Positions 35,198 to 47,076 of a DNA stretch of 64,000 nucleotides are shown one piece after another. Position numbers and translations under genes: made by a program. Source of the DNA: Allacma fusca (lineage: Eukaryota > Arthropoda > Collembola > Symphypleona > Sminthuridae); the NCBI GenBank assembly GCA_947179485.1, contig OX359245.1, positions 33,343,067 to 33,407,066 of the forward strand, written 5' to 3'. How positions within the stretch are numbered: the stretch's first letter is position 1; each line of letters starts with the position of its first letter. The notes beneath the pieces were generated by a model, which was not told the origin of the DNA, made no database searches, and was given only the letters and a program-made list of their open reading frames with translations.

Positions 35198-36148
35198 TTT
35201 CGGATAAAAATAAGTTCCGCAATGAAGAACTGTGCATTGGTCACACTTGGAATGCTTGGATCCTCGTTACTGTAGCTAATCTGTTGAAATCATGTTGCTG
35301 CTGCATCTAAGCTGATCCAACATTACATGATCAGCTGTATAACGCATTAGAACTGGTTTTGAACAATTCTGTCCTGAAGAAAACATGAGGCTGGAATAAA
35401 GTCAAGTCTAAAAAACTTTGCAGAGTTATAAAGACAATGAACTTTTCATATGCAGTGAACAATGTACAATATGTCATGGACGGTGCACTCTATAACACGC
35501 AATCGTTACAAACAAGAAAAAAAATAATGTATGAAATGGAATCAGACGGATACATTCAAACGGTCTAGCTGTTAATAGCTCTGTTTGCTTAATAAGAAGG
35601 TTTAAATTTTACCCCGAGTTTTGTTTCTATTTCTACAGCACATTTGAACTCCCTTTTTTTAGAAGATCAACTCTGAACTTTGTATGTGGATTGTCGATCT
35701 AATCATCCATGAGTATGTTTTTTTGAGAACGGCCATTCCCATAGTGAATAGTTTTTTGCATATATGCACACGGAATGTGCATATGTGAATTTGAACTGTA
35801 GTTTCTATCTCAGGAAACACATTTAAATTGTTTGATGCTAACCAATCCCATAATATTTAATTTAATATTTGAGACTAGTTGACGTGAGGGACTACAGATA
35901 GTCACACGAGAGCGGAGTCATACGACTCTGCGTTTACTTGTTAGGCGCTGCTAGTACGTATAGTACCAGCTCCCTCGCCTACACAGCAAGCGGACATGCG
36001 GTCGTATGCACATGCATATCTCGCATGCTCCACAGTGTGGAACGTCAAACCGGAACGACGCCTTATGTACATATTTACATTAAATTCCCGCTTCGGATTC
36101 CCCCCCAAGTAAGCGCTTTTTTTAAATTTTAAAATGAAGATTTTACTA
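35198..36148. other. Upstream block of copy D, no gene
   Basis: Array upstream text runs to about 35720 and then diverges. From about 35880 the sequence is GC-richer, with TCGTATGCACATGCATATC-type palindromes, but overlapping ORFs on both strands (35938-36174) show no recognisable domain. Confidence 0.45.
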
Positions 36149-36156
36149 GTCCTTAC

Positions 36157-37135
36157 CAGTGCTGCCCGAGTCAAGTCAGACTTGACTTGAAAACTTGCGA
36201 CTTGACTAGACTTGCAGGTAAAAATACCATTGCAGTAAAACTTGACTGGACTACATCCTGTTTGTGTAATTATGGGACTTGACTTGACTAGACTCCTTGC
36301 AGGGATAACAACTGAGTGATTGACTTGACTCGACTAGCCGTTTTCGTTGGCATTTTCTAGTCAAGTCATGACTAACGCCAGCACCCTCGAGCGGTCGATA
36401 AAATTCCAAAATCATGCAAATTATTACGTTTGCAGGTTTTCATCTAGCTTCATCCACTACTGCGATTGGATAAATACTATTATGCCAAATTCACAGAATC
36501 ATAGGACGACTTTTCAAGCTGTAACAACCCCAAAATTACAGCTGCTTGTCGTTTTCACTTGTTCTGATTGTTATTTTCAAGCCAATATTTTGAACTTGTG
36601 TATTTTGGTTAGCCACCGTTTATTATAACAAAATTCTAGTTTTTTGTTATACAAAACCAGAAGGTTCTGAAAAATCTTCACGAAAAAATGTTGTGACTTA
36701 TCATACATTTAATTATTTATCAATTTAAGCAATGCATTGATGGAAGGTAGCGTTGTTTCGAATAAATTCGAAGTGAACATTATTTGTTAACAACGATCAG
36801 AATCCAAAAGTGAGAAATTAGTAAAAATTCCCAGTGGGATTAGAAAATGGAGATAAAACTTCGAATTCACTTTTTCATGCTTAAGTAGAAGGTAAGATTA
36901 AATATTTCAATAATCCCAAGCTGCTACTTGGTGGGAATATTTGCTTTAACTGTAAGACTGGAAGACTTGACTTGACTAGGACTTGACTATACTTTCCTGC
37001 CCTATTTTGAGACTATGACTTGACTTGACTAGCTGGATGGAAAATCCAGGTGACTTGACTTGACTGGACTATGTCGAATGCATATAGTGGTTGACTAGAC
37101 TAGACTTGACTTCGAAGGGCTGGCGGGCAGCACTG
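36157..37135. mobile_element. hAT-type element with GACTTGACTAG-iterated ends
   Basis: Termini CAGTGCTGCCC(G) / (C)GGGCAGCACTG with an exact 8-bp duplication GTCCTTAC at 36149-36156 and 37136-37143. Both ends contain dozens of AGTCAAGTC/GACTTGACT units over about 180 bp each. The interior is AT-rich without a transposase. Immediately after the right target duplication a second CAGTGCTGCCC begins (37144). Confidence 0.9.
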
Positions 37136-37143
37136 GTCCTTAC

Positions 37144-37320
37144 CAGTGCTGCCCAAAAGTTTGATATTCTAGTCAATTCTACTCCCTACATAGCGTCTGC
37201 GTGACTAGTCTATTCATATTCTATTCACAGCTTGTGATGGCGAGGCTATTCAAAAAAAACTGCAGGGTGCGCCTTGATGCGTAGATCATTTTTGATAATT
37301 GTCCTAATAATTTTTAATAA
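37144..37320. mobile_element. Second, adjacent hAT-type left end
   Basis: Directly after the GTCCTTAC duplication the sequence again reads CAGTGCTGCCCAAAAG, then ATTCTAGTCAATTCTACTCC with TCTATTCATATTCTATTC iterations. It shares its first 11 bases with the neighbour's terminus but has another iterated motif. No matching right end was found. It is either a truncated older element into which the neighbour inserted, or a target preference for terminal sequences. Confidence 0.5.
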
Positions 37321-37500
37321 ATGGCAAGAACAAAAATTAAATAACGTGCAAAAAAAATTTCAGCGAGAAATGACCTCAAAATTCCAAAATACTGACCTCA
37401 AGAGGTCAAAGAGCGTCGATACCGGTTTCATAATCTAAACGGTGACAAAACTGGCCCAGATTAGAATAAGGGCTTTAATTAGACACATATTAAACGTGTG

Positions 37501-37810
37501 CCGAGTTTGGTTCCAGTTTGTGCCACGATGACCCAGCTGTGACCCCGAGGTCAATATCTTACCCATACCGGATTTGGTGATTCAAAATCATTCGAATTGC
37601 CCGCAAATAGGCTAGAACTTTTGGTTTAAGCCCAGATGAGTTGCCTGTCAAGTTTGGTTTCAGTTTTTGACACGATGACCCAGCTGTGACCTCCGATCTC
37701 AATATCGCACTCACCGAATTTGGTACCCAAAAATCATTCGAAATACACGCAAATAAGCTAGATCTTTTGGTTTAAGCCCAGATGAGTTGCCTGTCAAGTT
37801 TGGCTGATGT
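37501..37810. repeat. Tandem repeat, period 147 bp
   Basis: CACGATGACCCAGCTGTGACC starts at about 37524 and 37671, and GAGTTGCCTGTCAAGTTTGG at about 37639 and 37786. This gives two units of 147 bp with about 85-90 percent identity by eye. No ORF is shared between units. The unit is preceded by TGACCTCAAGAGGTCA (about 37388-37410). Confidence 0.75.
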
Positions 37811-38027
37811 AACATCCCTGTAGGGATGTTCGCAATCGATGACGACACAAGATTCAGCAAGTAAATTTAAAAACAATCTGCCGATTTTCATTCTTCGAAA
37901 TTTACAAAAATCCGACACTTTGGTCGGGACTTCACAAATCTGCTCAAATAAATTTGTAAGAAAAATTCTGCGAGCGTTTCGCTGGTGAATCAAGAGCTAC
38001 TTCCAGGTCTTTTGTCGCTCATTGATT

Positions 38028-38613
38028 CAGGAAATAGAATTCGAATTCAAATCAGAATTATATTCAAAAAATTTAGGTAAATGAATCGATATTGGAAACG
38101 CAAAAAAAAATCACAAAAAGTATTTGTATTAGAAATTGGATTAGAATAAACATTAATTATTTCATTAATTCCAACAAAGTACCGATTTCATTAGGTATTA
38201 AACTGCAAGTGCGAGAAAATGTTCATATGAAGCATTTTTTGAAAACCGCACACATGCAATTATAAAATCCAAAGGCGAATTAACGAACGTTTGGTAAGTG
38301 AAAAGTGTATGCATGCTGTGTCCCGTTTTGCAAAAATTCCTACAAACAGGATTTTAGTGCATTTTAGTTACGATATTATCAAACGAATCGATTTGCAAAT
38401 ACTGTTAGAAAGAACTAACCGGAAAAGTAGTTAGACAGGTTAACAGATAACTCCGAAATTATTAGAAATTTTATAAGATCTCTCCTTGCTTCTCCAGTTA
38501 CTCAAGTTTCAGCTGACTGTGTGTTTTCTGCACTTAAATTAGAATTAAATGATTTGCGTGGTAACTTAGCCGCGGAAACGCTTAATGTGTTATGTAACTC
38601 TTATGTGTTTACT
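38028..38613 (+). mobile_element. hAT element relic (GAATTCGAATC family), copy 3
   Basis: Its left end CAGGAAATAGAATTCG sits at the same place relative to the downstream gene as the 25369 copy, and both are preceded by the same about 190 bp. It contains the transposase C-terminal text (LASPVTQVSADCVFSALKLE-type, about 38490-38560) followed by NDLRGNLAAETLNVLC-like codons, the best preserved of the relics. It is truncated at the right. Confidence 0.7.
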
Positions 38614-38975
38614 TAAGTCGCGTCCATTGATATAAGTGCTAAACCTTGGAATAGCCTGTTTCGCAAGCATGTCCCAATGATGTTATTATTTCGAATTAAT
38701 GTTTATATTACGTTAAATTTACATATGTAATCTACCAGCCGTATATGCACACGATCAAGTAATAGAGACTTGGGACGGGAAGATGTGTAATTTATCTAGG
38801 TAACGTAACTACAATTAAAAGTTTATTTTTTTCAACTGCAGACAGGGTTTCATTTCCCTATTAATTTTCTGACTTCTTGTGATGGTAATTTATAGAAAGG
38901 ACATTATTGTATACAAATTTAGCAATTTTTATTTTGTTATGTCAAAATTACTAACTATAATAATTACTCTGCAAC

Positions 38976-40146
38976 TTATTTGTTAAATTGAGTGTTAAAA
39001 AAGTTTCGCTTTTGTACACTATTACCCAAAACCTTTATTGGTTTATGATTTGGTAATCCACCGTACCATTCTGGAATCTGATCCCGAGGCAATTGTTTCA
39101 AAAGTTTAGGTTTCCACGTTTCTGGATTGGTTCCGAAAACCTCTACAGAATTTGCCAATTGTCCCAAAAAGCGACTTCCTATTTGCCATATTCCTTGAAA
39201 TAAAGCATTTGCTGGAAACGTGAAGACAGAAATAAATTAAAATTAGCAGTTATATGTATGGCTACACATCTATAGTAAGTAGTAGACACATTTCTATTTA
39301 AAATCCATGGGGTCAAAGCAATTACCATTCAAAACCCACGCTCGCTTCGAGCGATTTGTTCAAATCGTACAAAATTAGAAAGCATAAATTGAACAGCTGT
39401 AAATACAGAACGTACAAAATCCAAATTATATAAATATATTGTCTAATAAAAAACCACGAGATATGAGAATTAAAAGAGTATATTTACTTTTCCCATGCCC
39501 AGCTTGGCTAATGCTGAATCCATCCACATCGCAAATGACAATAAATTGTTTTGCAGTAGAATTTAGTCCAGAGTCTCTAAACATAAGATACATTCGGTCT
39601 ACGTAAATGTGAATAGCATCGTAATGTTTTCCACCCTGCTCCACGTATTTCCTCACGTCCCAATTTCCCGCCTCCATTATCCAAACTGAACAAAAACAAA
39701 GTATTTAAATTTTGTGGAACATTTAGTGCTACGGAAGTTGAAATCAATATTTGATTCTTGTCGTACTAGGAGCTCCTTCTTCGTCATAGCCACTCAGATA
39801 ATATGGGAATTGCTCCTTCATCTCGACGGGTAGATCAAAGGCATATATTTCCTACAGTCAAACAAGTGTATAAATTACGTAATTAAAGTCTTCATATAAA
39901 AACTTATATTAGGGCCAATCTTGAATGAAACCGAAAATACAAGTATTGTCATTACGTTATAAGATTTTCGTTATTGGGATTTGAATTGAATTATTATTTT
40001 CTACAAAAATAATACCAGATTACATTAAGAATTTGATCTCTTAAATATAACTTCAGTTTTATTACCGAATCATTCAAATTGCTGGAACTGACAATGGTCA
40101 GAGTATGAACCACTAAAATACTGATTATGAGTATGAAAGTTTCCAT
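38976..40146 (-). pseudogene. CRAL-TRIO family copy E (frameshifted)
   Basis: Exons 1 (40146-40066, METFILIISILVVHTL), 2 (39851-39767) and 3 (39685-39488, NWDVRKYVEQGGKHYD..KQFIVICDVDGFSIS) are intact with proper splice sites. Exon 4 (39396-39326) has a 13-nt deletion between two CTTCG repeats, which removes RSGTLK codons and leads to an early stop. Exon 5 (39211-38976) is otherwise good (PRDQIPEWYGGLPNHKPIKV), but one missing base near the end replaces the normal stop with 15 extra residues. Two lesions argue for a recent pseudogene of a secreted CRAL-TRIO protein. Confidence 0.82.
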
Positions 40147-40930
40147 TGTTGGATAATGATAAATTCTATACTATAGTCTTGGCCGGACTTGGAATGCTTG
40201 CAGGCTCGCTACTGCAGCTAATCTACTGAAATCAAATTGCTGCTGCATGTAATTTCATCCAATGCCAGTCAGTCGGCAGCGAAAAGCGTTAGAACTGGTT
40301 TGGAACAATTTTGTCCTGAAGAAACCGTGAGGCTGGAATAAAGTCAAGTCTAAAAAACTTTTGCTGGATTATAGTGAAATTGCACTTTTCATATGTAGTG
40401 AATAATGTTCAATATGTCATGCACGGTGCACTGCATAATAAATAATTGTTAGAAGCAAAACAAGTCCTGATGTATGAAATGGAATTAGACGGATGTATCC
40501 AAAAGGCTGTTAATGGCTCTGCTTGCGTCATGCGGAGTCTAGCATTTACCTTGAGTTGTGCTTCTATTTCTACAGCACACTTGAACTATAATATTTCCCT
40601 TTTTTAACAAGATCAGCCCTGAACTTTGTACGTGGATTGTAGATTTAGACGTTCCTACATTATCGTAAATTAATACAGCCGTACAGGCAATCGTGCTTCA
40701 ACATGCTTGCACTAACAAAAATATGCTTAAGGAATGAATACGCACTTAACTCTTATTTTATACTTGTGTGAAACGAAGTTCACTATTACATGAAGTTCAC
40801 TAAGAAACTACGAAAGTTCTAATGACATGATTTTTCTACTACTGATTATTTGGGTGACAAATTAAGCAATTAAAAAGTGCATACGCTTATAGACAAGAAA
40901 CCGAATGGTACAAAAAAGCTATAACAGATA

Positions 40931-41488
40931 CAGTAAAACCTGTATATAATGGTTTTCCTAGGGACGCCAAAATTTGACCACTATAGACAGGGACCACTAT
41001 ATAATTATATAGTGGTCAGGGGTCACTATATAAATACATACGCATTCGGGCATACCAGCACGAATCCGACAAAGTTTTGCATTTATACGGTATTGAAAAT
41101 TAGTTATTTCGCACTTTTTAAAAATAGTAGCTAAATTTTTGGCCATTTATAGCTCTTCAATAAGCTCACTCTGGGATTTCCCATTTTCAATATTTTCAAT
41201 AATTGTAAGTTTCTTAGGGAGTGAGAACTTTGCGTAACTTTGATCGAATCATTGCTAAATTATTTGATTTCTTGCAAAGCAGCAAAACAGCTAATATTAT
41301 GATGATTAAAAACCACTAGTAATTAATTTAAACTACTTGAAAGCACTAATAAGAAACAAGGATCAGGTTTCCACTATATAGAAAACCATTATATGGAGGG
41401 AGTTTCCTATGTTAAAGGATAGGAGGTGTGACCGGGAATTAAAATGTGTCCACTATTAACAGGAATCCATTATATACAGGTTTTACTG
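40931..41488. mobile_element. pogo/Tigger-like MITE, copy 2
   Basis: Termini CAGTAAAACCTGTATATAAT / ATTATATACAGGTTTTACTG, flanked by TA (40929-40930 and 41489-41490). The same place upstream of copy C reads AACTGATATTTTCCTAATTG with a single TA, an exact empty site. Related to the copy at 31906-32424 but arranged in the opposite sense by internal sequence. No ORF. Confidence 0.9.
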
Positions 41489-41887
41489 TATTTTCCTAAT
41501 TGTAGCAAATTTTAGAAGGAATTTTAATAGGATAGTGTAGACGATATTGGGAGAAGGAAAATATACGAAATATTATAACGATTGCGGTCCCTTGAACCCC
41601 TGCAATTTTCTCGGATGTGGTATTTCCGAAAATATTTTTGATTTTCCCGTGGGCCCAAAATATCTTAAAGAATTTATGAAAAATGCAGCTGCTCTATTAG
41701 CGCCTTCCAATTATCGCATTTTGGATAGATTATGTTGGACAGGAAATGCAAATCGGTAACTTTGTATGAATAAACTATAATACATTTACTGAAATTTATC
41801 ATACTTGAGTTTTTGCTAGCTCACTTACAAGAGAAAAATTCATCGAAATCTAAAATGACATTTTGCTGTTTCATCTACATGTATGTA

Positions 41888-42345
41888 GGGCTAATGTTCG
41901 GACGTCCCGAGGTTTTCGGGACAGGATCGTGAACGGGACAGTTTCGAGACGAAAATTTTGTCCCCATGTTATTACAGAACGGAATCGGGACGAGCTTTTT
42001 TCCCCGAAGATTTCGGGACGGGACGAAATAATATATCAGGTAAAAAAAATACCTGTACAGTACAATATTGCTGAAAAAATTATAATGTATGGGAATTGTC
42101 CCGTTTAAAATTTTTTATTCTATATTTGAATACTTTTTGAAGTAAACTTTCGCTATTATTAGAGGTGTTGTTATATAAATAGTGGAGTTTGGAAAATGTC
42201 TTTTAAGACTGGGATTATGATCGGGACGTCATGTCCCGAGGTTTTCGGGACGGGGCAGGTATCAAGAAATTTTCGGGACAAAATGATTGTTCCCATGTTA
42301 TTTCAGGACGGAATCGGGACAAACTTTTTTTTTCCCGGGAAGGGA
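41888..42345. repeat. GGGAC-iterated repeat
   Basis: CGTCCCGAGGTTTTCGGGAC and related GGGACGGGA / TTTCGGGAC units occur at 41905-42030 and again at 42219-42340, with an AT-rich centre. The left edge TAGGGCTAATG abuts the exon-like block of the copy E unit. No clear target duplication. Related to the element at 3714-6007. Confidence 0.55.
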
Positions 42346-42439
42346 TGGTGGAAATGATACAATATTTTTGATCAAAGAGATCTTCCAGCGTTTTGGCGTA
42401 TCTTCAATTTAATTATTAAATCTTCATCTTCTAGTTCAC

Positions 42440-42795
42440 CCTCGCCCCTGGGTTTTGATCTGGACGGATACATCAAAGGCATATTTTTCCTAGACCGGGA
42501 GAAATTTAATATTGGTTAAACTTGAATGAAACCTAAAATACAATTACTGACATTGTACTACGAGATTGAAGAATAAAACAATTTACAAGAATGCTTTAAT
42601 AGAATGGTTGTTTCCTTGTTTGGATTAAAATCGAAGCATTATTTTCTACAAAAATAATACCAGACTTTACATTGTAAATCTGATTTCTTAAATATAACTT
42701 CAGTTATATTATCTAATCAGTCAAATTGCTGGAAGTATAAATAGTCAGAGTATGAACCACAAAAACGCTGACAATGAGTATATGAAATTCTCCAT
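42440..42795 (-). pseudogene. CRAL-TRIO family copy F (fragment)
   Basis: Only exon 1 (from ATG 42795, frameshifted by two extra bases, its final TCG now TAG and donor GT lost) and the first about 13 codons of exon 2 (EKYAFDVSVQIKT after acceptor CTAG at 42489) remain. The homology then ends within exon 2. Downstream text (TTCAATTTAATTATTAAATCTTC..) matches the interior of the hAT element in copy H (about 57115-57160), so a transposon probably replaced the rest. Confidence 0.72.
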
Positions 42796-45130
42796 TTTTG
42801 GATAAAAATGAGTTCTACATATGCTGTAGCTATGGTCACAGTTTTAATGCTTGCAGGATTGCTACTGCAACTAATCTACTGAAATTAAGTTGCATGGCTG
42901 CATCTAATCTCTTCCAATTTCTGCAAATGTCTGCATTGAAGCTACAAAAGTACATTCACAAAGTTGGAAGAACTGGTTTGGAAAAAACGCGAGACTGCAA
43001 CAAAATTAAGTCTATTAAACTATCCAGGGATATAAAAAACAATGCATTTTTTTGAAATACCCAAACGGTCTAGCTGTTAGTGACTCTGCTTGCGTAATGA
43101 GGAGGCTTGCATTTTACCTAGAGTTGAATTTCTATTTCCATAGCACAATTGAATGCAACTTAACCCCTTTTTTACAAAATTAGCTCTGAACACTGTGGAT
43201 CGTAGATCTAATCGTCCATACCTGATGAAAGATCATGATGAATCACAAAGGCAATACGTACATAAAATGGAGTGATTGGAACATTCTGTAATAATTAAAA
43301 CTAAAGATAAACTTGACCTGACAATTATGGAACTAACATGTCACGCACTGAAGAAGTGTCAAGTAGTGCTGTCTAGCATACGGATCTTTACATGATAGAA
43401 TTTACAGCAGAAATCCAGTCTAATAAAAAAAGTTTAAAATAATTAATCCCAAAATTGAGAAAAAGAAACATGACAAATTTTCAAAATTGTAAAATGAAAC
43501 CAATGTGTTTACATTCATTCACAAAGTTAACACGTACATGAAAAGATGTGATTGGAATATTCTGTAATAATTAAAACAAAATATAAACTTGACCTGGTAA
43601 TTATGAAACTATAATAATAGATATAATATAAACCAACTACTCTTTTTAAGATTGTATGGAGTAAAAACGTTGCAAGAAAAATGATCAGAATTAATCATGC
43701 AGTCAATAAAATAATTTTTCCGGAAGTTAAATTTTACACCGAGGCAAATAAAATGTGTTGTAAAAATTGAATGTCAAGGCATTGTTTTAAGGCAAAATTG
43801 CAAACGTTTGAAAATTGTTCCATGTATTCAAGTTATGTGCTTTTGCAACCCCTGATCCAGCATGCATCACACATGCATTTTTTCACGGGCTTTCACGGAC
43901 TCTTTTAACCGCATTAAAAAGACCGTGCCCGCCCATAACCCGTCAAGTGAAATAAATTTTACCGGTACCCGCCCGGCTTTTTACGGGCTTACCCGCAAAT
44001 TTTAATCGCCCGAGATTCTCTAATTGGAATCGCAAAAAAAATCAAAAAGGTATTTGTATCCAAAATTGGATTAGAATAAAAACAAGGGTATTCGGATTGG
44101 TATTCAAATATTTTTTCATCAATTCCGATTCCAATAAAGTATCGATTTCATTGGGTTTTATACTGCCACGTGTGAGAAATTGTTCATAGGAAGCATTTTT
44201 TGAATGGCGTTACATGCAATTATAAAGCCCAAAGGCGAATTAACAAACGTTCGTTAAACGACAATTCTATGTATCGGATACCAAATTTTTAAGTATTAAA
44301 GGAAAAAATTAAAATCAAAATTAAAAAGTATTCGAATCAGAATTTAAATCCATATTTTCCCTATATCCCGTCCCTGCCTTGACCGCAATGTGACGTCGAG
44401 CTTTCTGCAACTACGAGGATATATGTAATTACCTAACAGTATTATTTTCCTATTTGATTAGGGATGTTGAGACTCGAACAGCAGGAAAAGGTAATACAAT
44501 ATGCCTAATGTGTGACAGTATAGTTCGCGGAAAATGCGAGTCGTAGGTAAAATGAGGGATCAATTGTATTTTAAACAATTATTCACATTTATTTATCTAA
44601 ATAACCAAGTGATTGCAAACACTATTGCATTTGTGCAACTGTTCTCACTGACGTTCTGAAAGCGACTCCCGCCTCCACATGCCTTTCTTTGCTCCGCCAT
44701 TTTCTCATATAGACTCAGACTTCATAACTTGTAATACTGTAATTTTGGTTAAAACTAAAATAATAAATGTTTGATAAATAATAGTTTCCATCATGCACAT
44801 TCAGTCACCTAAACACTGATCCTAAAATAATTTTCAGTATCAAACAAGGAATATGGTCTGGTTTGTATATTAAAAAAGTCGATACAAATGTAGATGTACT
44901 AAGGATATAATCAAGTGTATAAATTTTAACCATTTTCTTGACATGAAGTTAATTTCACTTAGAAAGAATCATGTGAAACCTACCTTGCCTCAGAATACAT
45001 TGACTTATGAAGGAGTTTTCAATAATTTAAAAAACATTAATTATTACCGACTGGGATGTAACATTTTTAAAAAAACGAGAAAAAAAATTTGGTAATGTAT
45101 TCCATGTAGAACAGTATTTTTCGAAAAGAG
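42796..45130. other. Array upstream block plus transposon fragments, no gene
   Basis: The region holds the upstream block of copy F (to about 43700), then a CGGGC/CCCGC-iterated element end (about 43855-44022), a truncated hAT relic of the GAATTC family ending ATATCCCGTCCCTG at 44376, and unassigned AT-rich sequence. No coding sequence was recognised. Confidence 0.5.
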
Positions 45131-45211
45131 GACTGCAGGGGTAGTCCAGCACTGAATGTACTCAACTACCATCGTTGAGGAATGGCTTCAAAGCCCAGTG
45201 CCCCTGCAGTC
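45131..45211 (+). ncRNA. Structured tRNA-like hairpin cluster
   Basis: GACTGCAGGGG (45131-45141) pairs perfectly with CCCCTGCAGTC (45201-45211). Inside are CACTG/CAGTG, a hairpin CTCAAC-TACCATC-GTTGAG, and GGCT-TCAA-AGCC. TAGTCCAGCACTG resembles a pol III A box, and GCTTCAAAGCC matches the B-box consensus with one mismatch at about 43 nt spacing. It is not a canonical tRNA: the anticodon loop lacks U33 and the T arm does not fit. It could be a tRNA-derived SINE head or another structured RNA. Confidence 0.35.
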
Positions 45212-45440
45212 GCGGAGGTGAGAGAAAGAGAGAGATAGATGTTGGGTTTTGTGGGATGTACAGATACTGCTAGTTAGCATGCACCCCAACACTCACTTCA
45301 GTGTGAGTGAACTTAACGAGCTTTGGGATATGGGTGCCTCTGCTACAGCTAGACAGTGCACCCTCAGTTCGGCATGGGATATATTCTCCTTCTATGTTAC
45401 CTTGCTCTCTCTCCTCCATAGATTAAGCAAATTAGGTTAA
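45155..45440 (+). CDS. Alternative reading: small two-exon ORF
   Basis: From ATG at 45155 the frame MYSTTIVEEWLQSPVPLQSR reaches an AG|GTGAGA donor at 45217/45218. A 60-nt intron ends at GTTAG. The second exon continues in phase (HPNTHFSVSELNELWDMGAS..) and stops at 45440. Composition is more balanced than nearby AT-rich ORFs. No family is recognised, and the minus strand is also open over part of it. It overlaps the structured RNA-like segment, so at most one reading is likely correct. Confidence 0.25.
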
Positions 45441-47076
45441 GATTAAACGGGCTGCTTCCCAAACCATATTAACATGCTATGTAAAACTGAATGTAAGATT
45501 GTTATAGTCTGTGTACTGAAAGACATCAAAGGTTGCTTTGCTATTTGCTTTATTTTTTGAAAAGAGGAACCATCTCAGAGTTGTCATCTCTCAGAACTAA
45601 AAAACCTTTTGATAAAGTATTCGAATAAATTAAAACATCTCAAATTCATTTCTCGATATTATTTCTAGGTCACTAATACCTCATTTGGAAAGCTCCTCGA
45701 GCCTTTTCGAATTTTTGACGAGATATTAAAATGTACAAAATTTTCGAACAAACTTACAACCTTGAAGGAATCTTCTCATTCCTGGCACTGGTATGGGTAA
45801 TACTCGAGTAAACGAGTATGAGTACGGGAATAGGAACTACCCGGGTACCGATTTAGTGTACCCGAACAATTTTGAGTAATACCCGGGTACGAATTGGTCG
45901 GCTCAAGATTTTTGTTACGGGTACACGGATTAGAAAATGGGTATATACACACTGGGTAATTGTATAGCGGGGTAATTTATTAGCCACTTTACCCGAGTGT
46001 TTAGATATGTTGAGAATTAAAAAAATTTGATTGCATACCACCATGCCCGTATGCTGGAAACTTCTGGCGGTTTTTTAGTGTTTTTGAATAAGGATAGGTT
46101 ATTGATAATACCCTTTTAGTCGTATGTTTTACATGCATTGGTCGAATTTTTGTGGGAAGACGGGAAGATTCTACCCAGGGAAAAAATATTTCGGGCAGGG
46201 AAATAACAAGAGAAAGGGACTTATTTTTACGAGCAGGGATTTTTAAATTCGTTGACCTTTTTTGGTAGGGATTTTCAAAGTTTTTGGCGTGTTTCAGGGA
46301 ATTTGGTTTTTGAAATTTGTTATTCAAACAGGGATTCTAAGATTGGTTGGCCTAATTTGGCAGTGATTTGACGTCTTGTAGGGAAATTATTTTTGCCATC
46401 AGGGATTTTTAAAATCATTGACCTTTTTTTCAGCAGGGATTTTTGAAATCCTTGAGGACCTCCCTGCAGTTACATAATATTCAGCTGGGATATTCAGAAT
46501 GGGTCTTAAAGGGAGATTTACAGAAATCGGCCACGATGAATAAAATATACAAATCAGAGTTCTTGTGAGCTGGATGGAAAAATCTTTTGTAGTAATTGTA
46601 GTTGATTAGGAGAAGGTGGTCATTTGTAAAATGTTAATGAGTTATATGTAGATGGAGCTACGGAGATTAGAAAATGGATTACACTTCTAAACTCATAAAA
46701 GTTAAACGTACACATAACATCTAAGCGTATAAGCTCAGTACGCATAATCAGCTAAAAGTACGTATAAGGTATTTAACATAATTGTCTATACGTATAAGAT
46801 AACTGATTATCGTCTAAATGTGTAGGGTATCTAAACGGATAATCGTCTAAATGTGTATGGTATCTAAACGCATAAGGTAGCAAAATGTATAATAATGTAC
46901 ATGTAAATATTGACAATCGTTTGAATAAGGTAGGTATTTTAATTCAGGGATCAAAACAATATATAGCGTTCTACACATACCCTTGCAGCAGCAACGTCGT
47001 TCAAGATATCAAATTGTCTATTGCGTATCAAATCCAAGTCTACATGCAATTTCAATAAAATTAATATAAAATAATA
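45441..47076. other. Repeat-rich spacer, no gene
   Basis: It contains a GGGTAC-iterated element (about 45795-45990), the second CAGGGAT-unit repeat (about 46130-46500), and short iterations of TCTAAATGTGTA.GGTATC (46820-46880). No gene was recognised. Confidence 0.5.

Noticed and set aside
41547-41759. 70-codon plus-strand ORF in the upstream block of copy E
   Set aside because: The homologous region upstream of copies A and C does not keep this frame, so sequence similarity reflects duplication, not coding.
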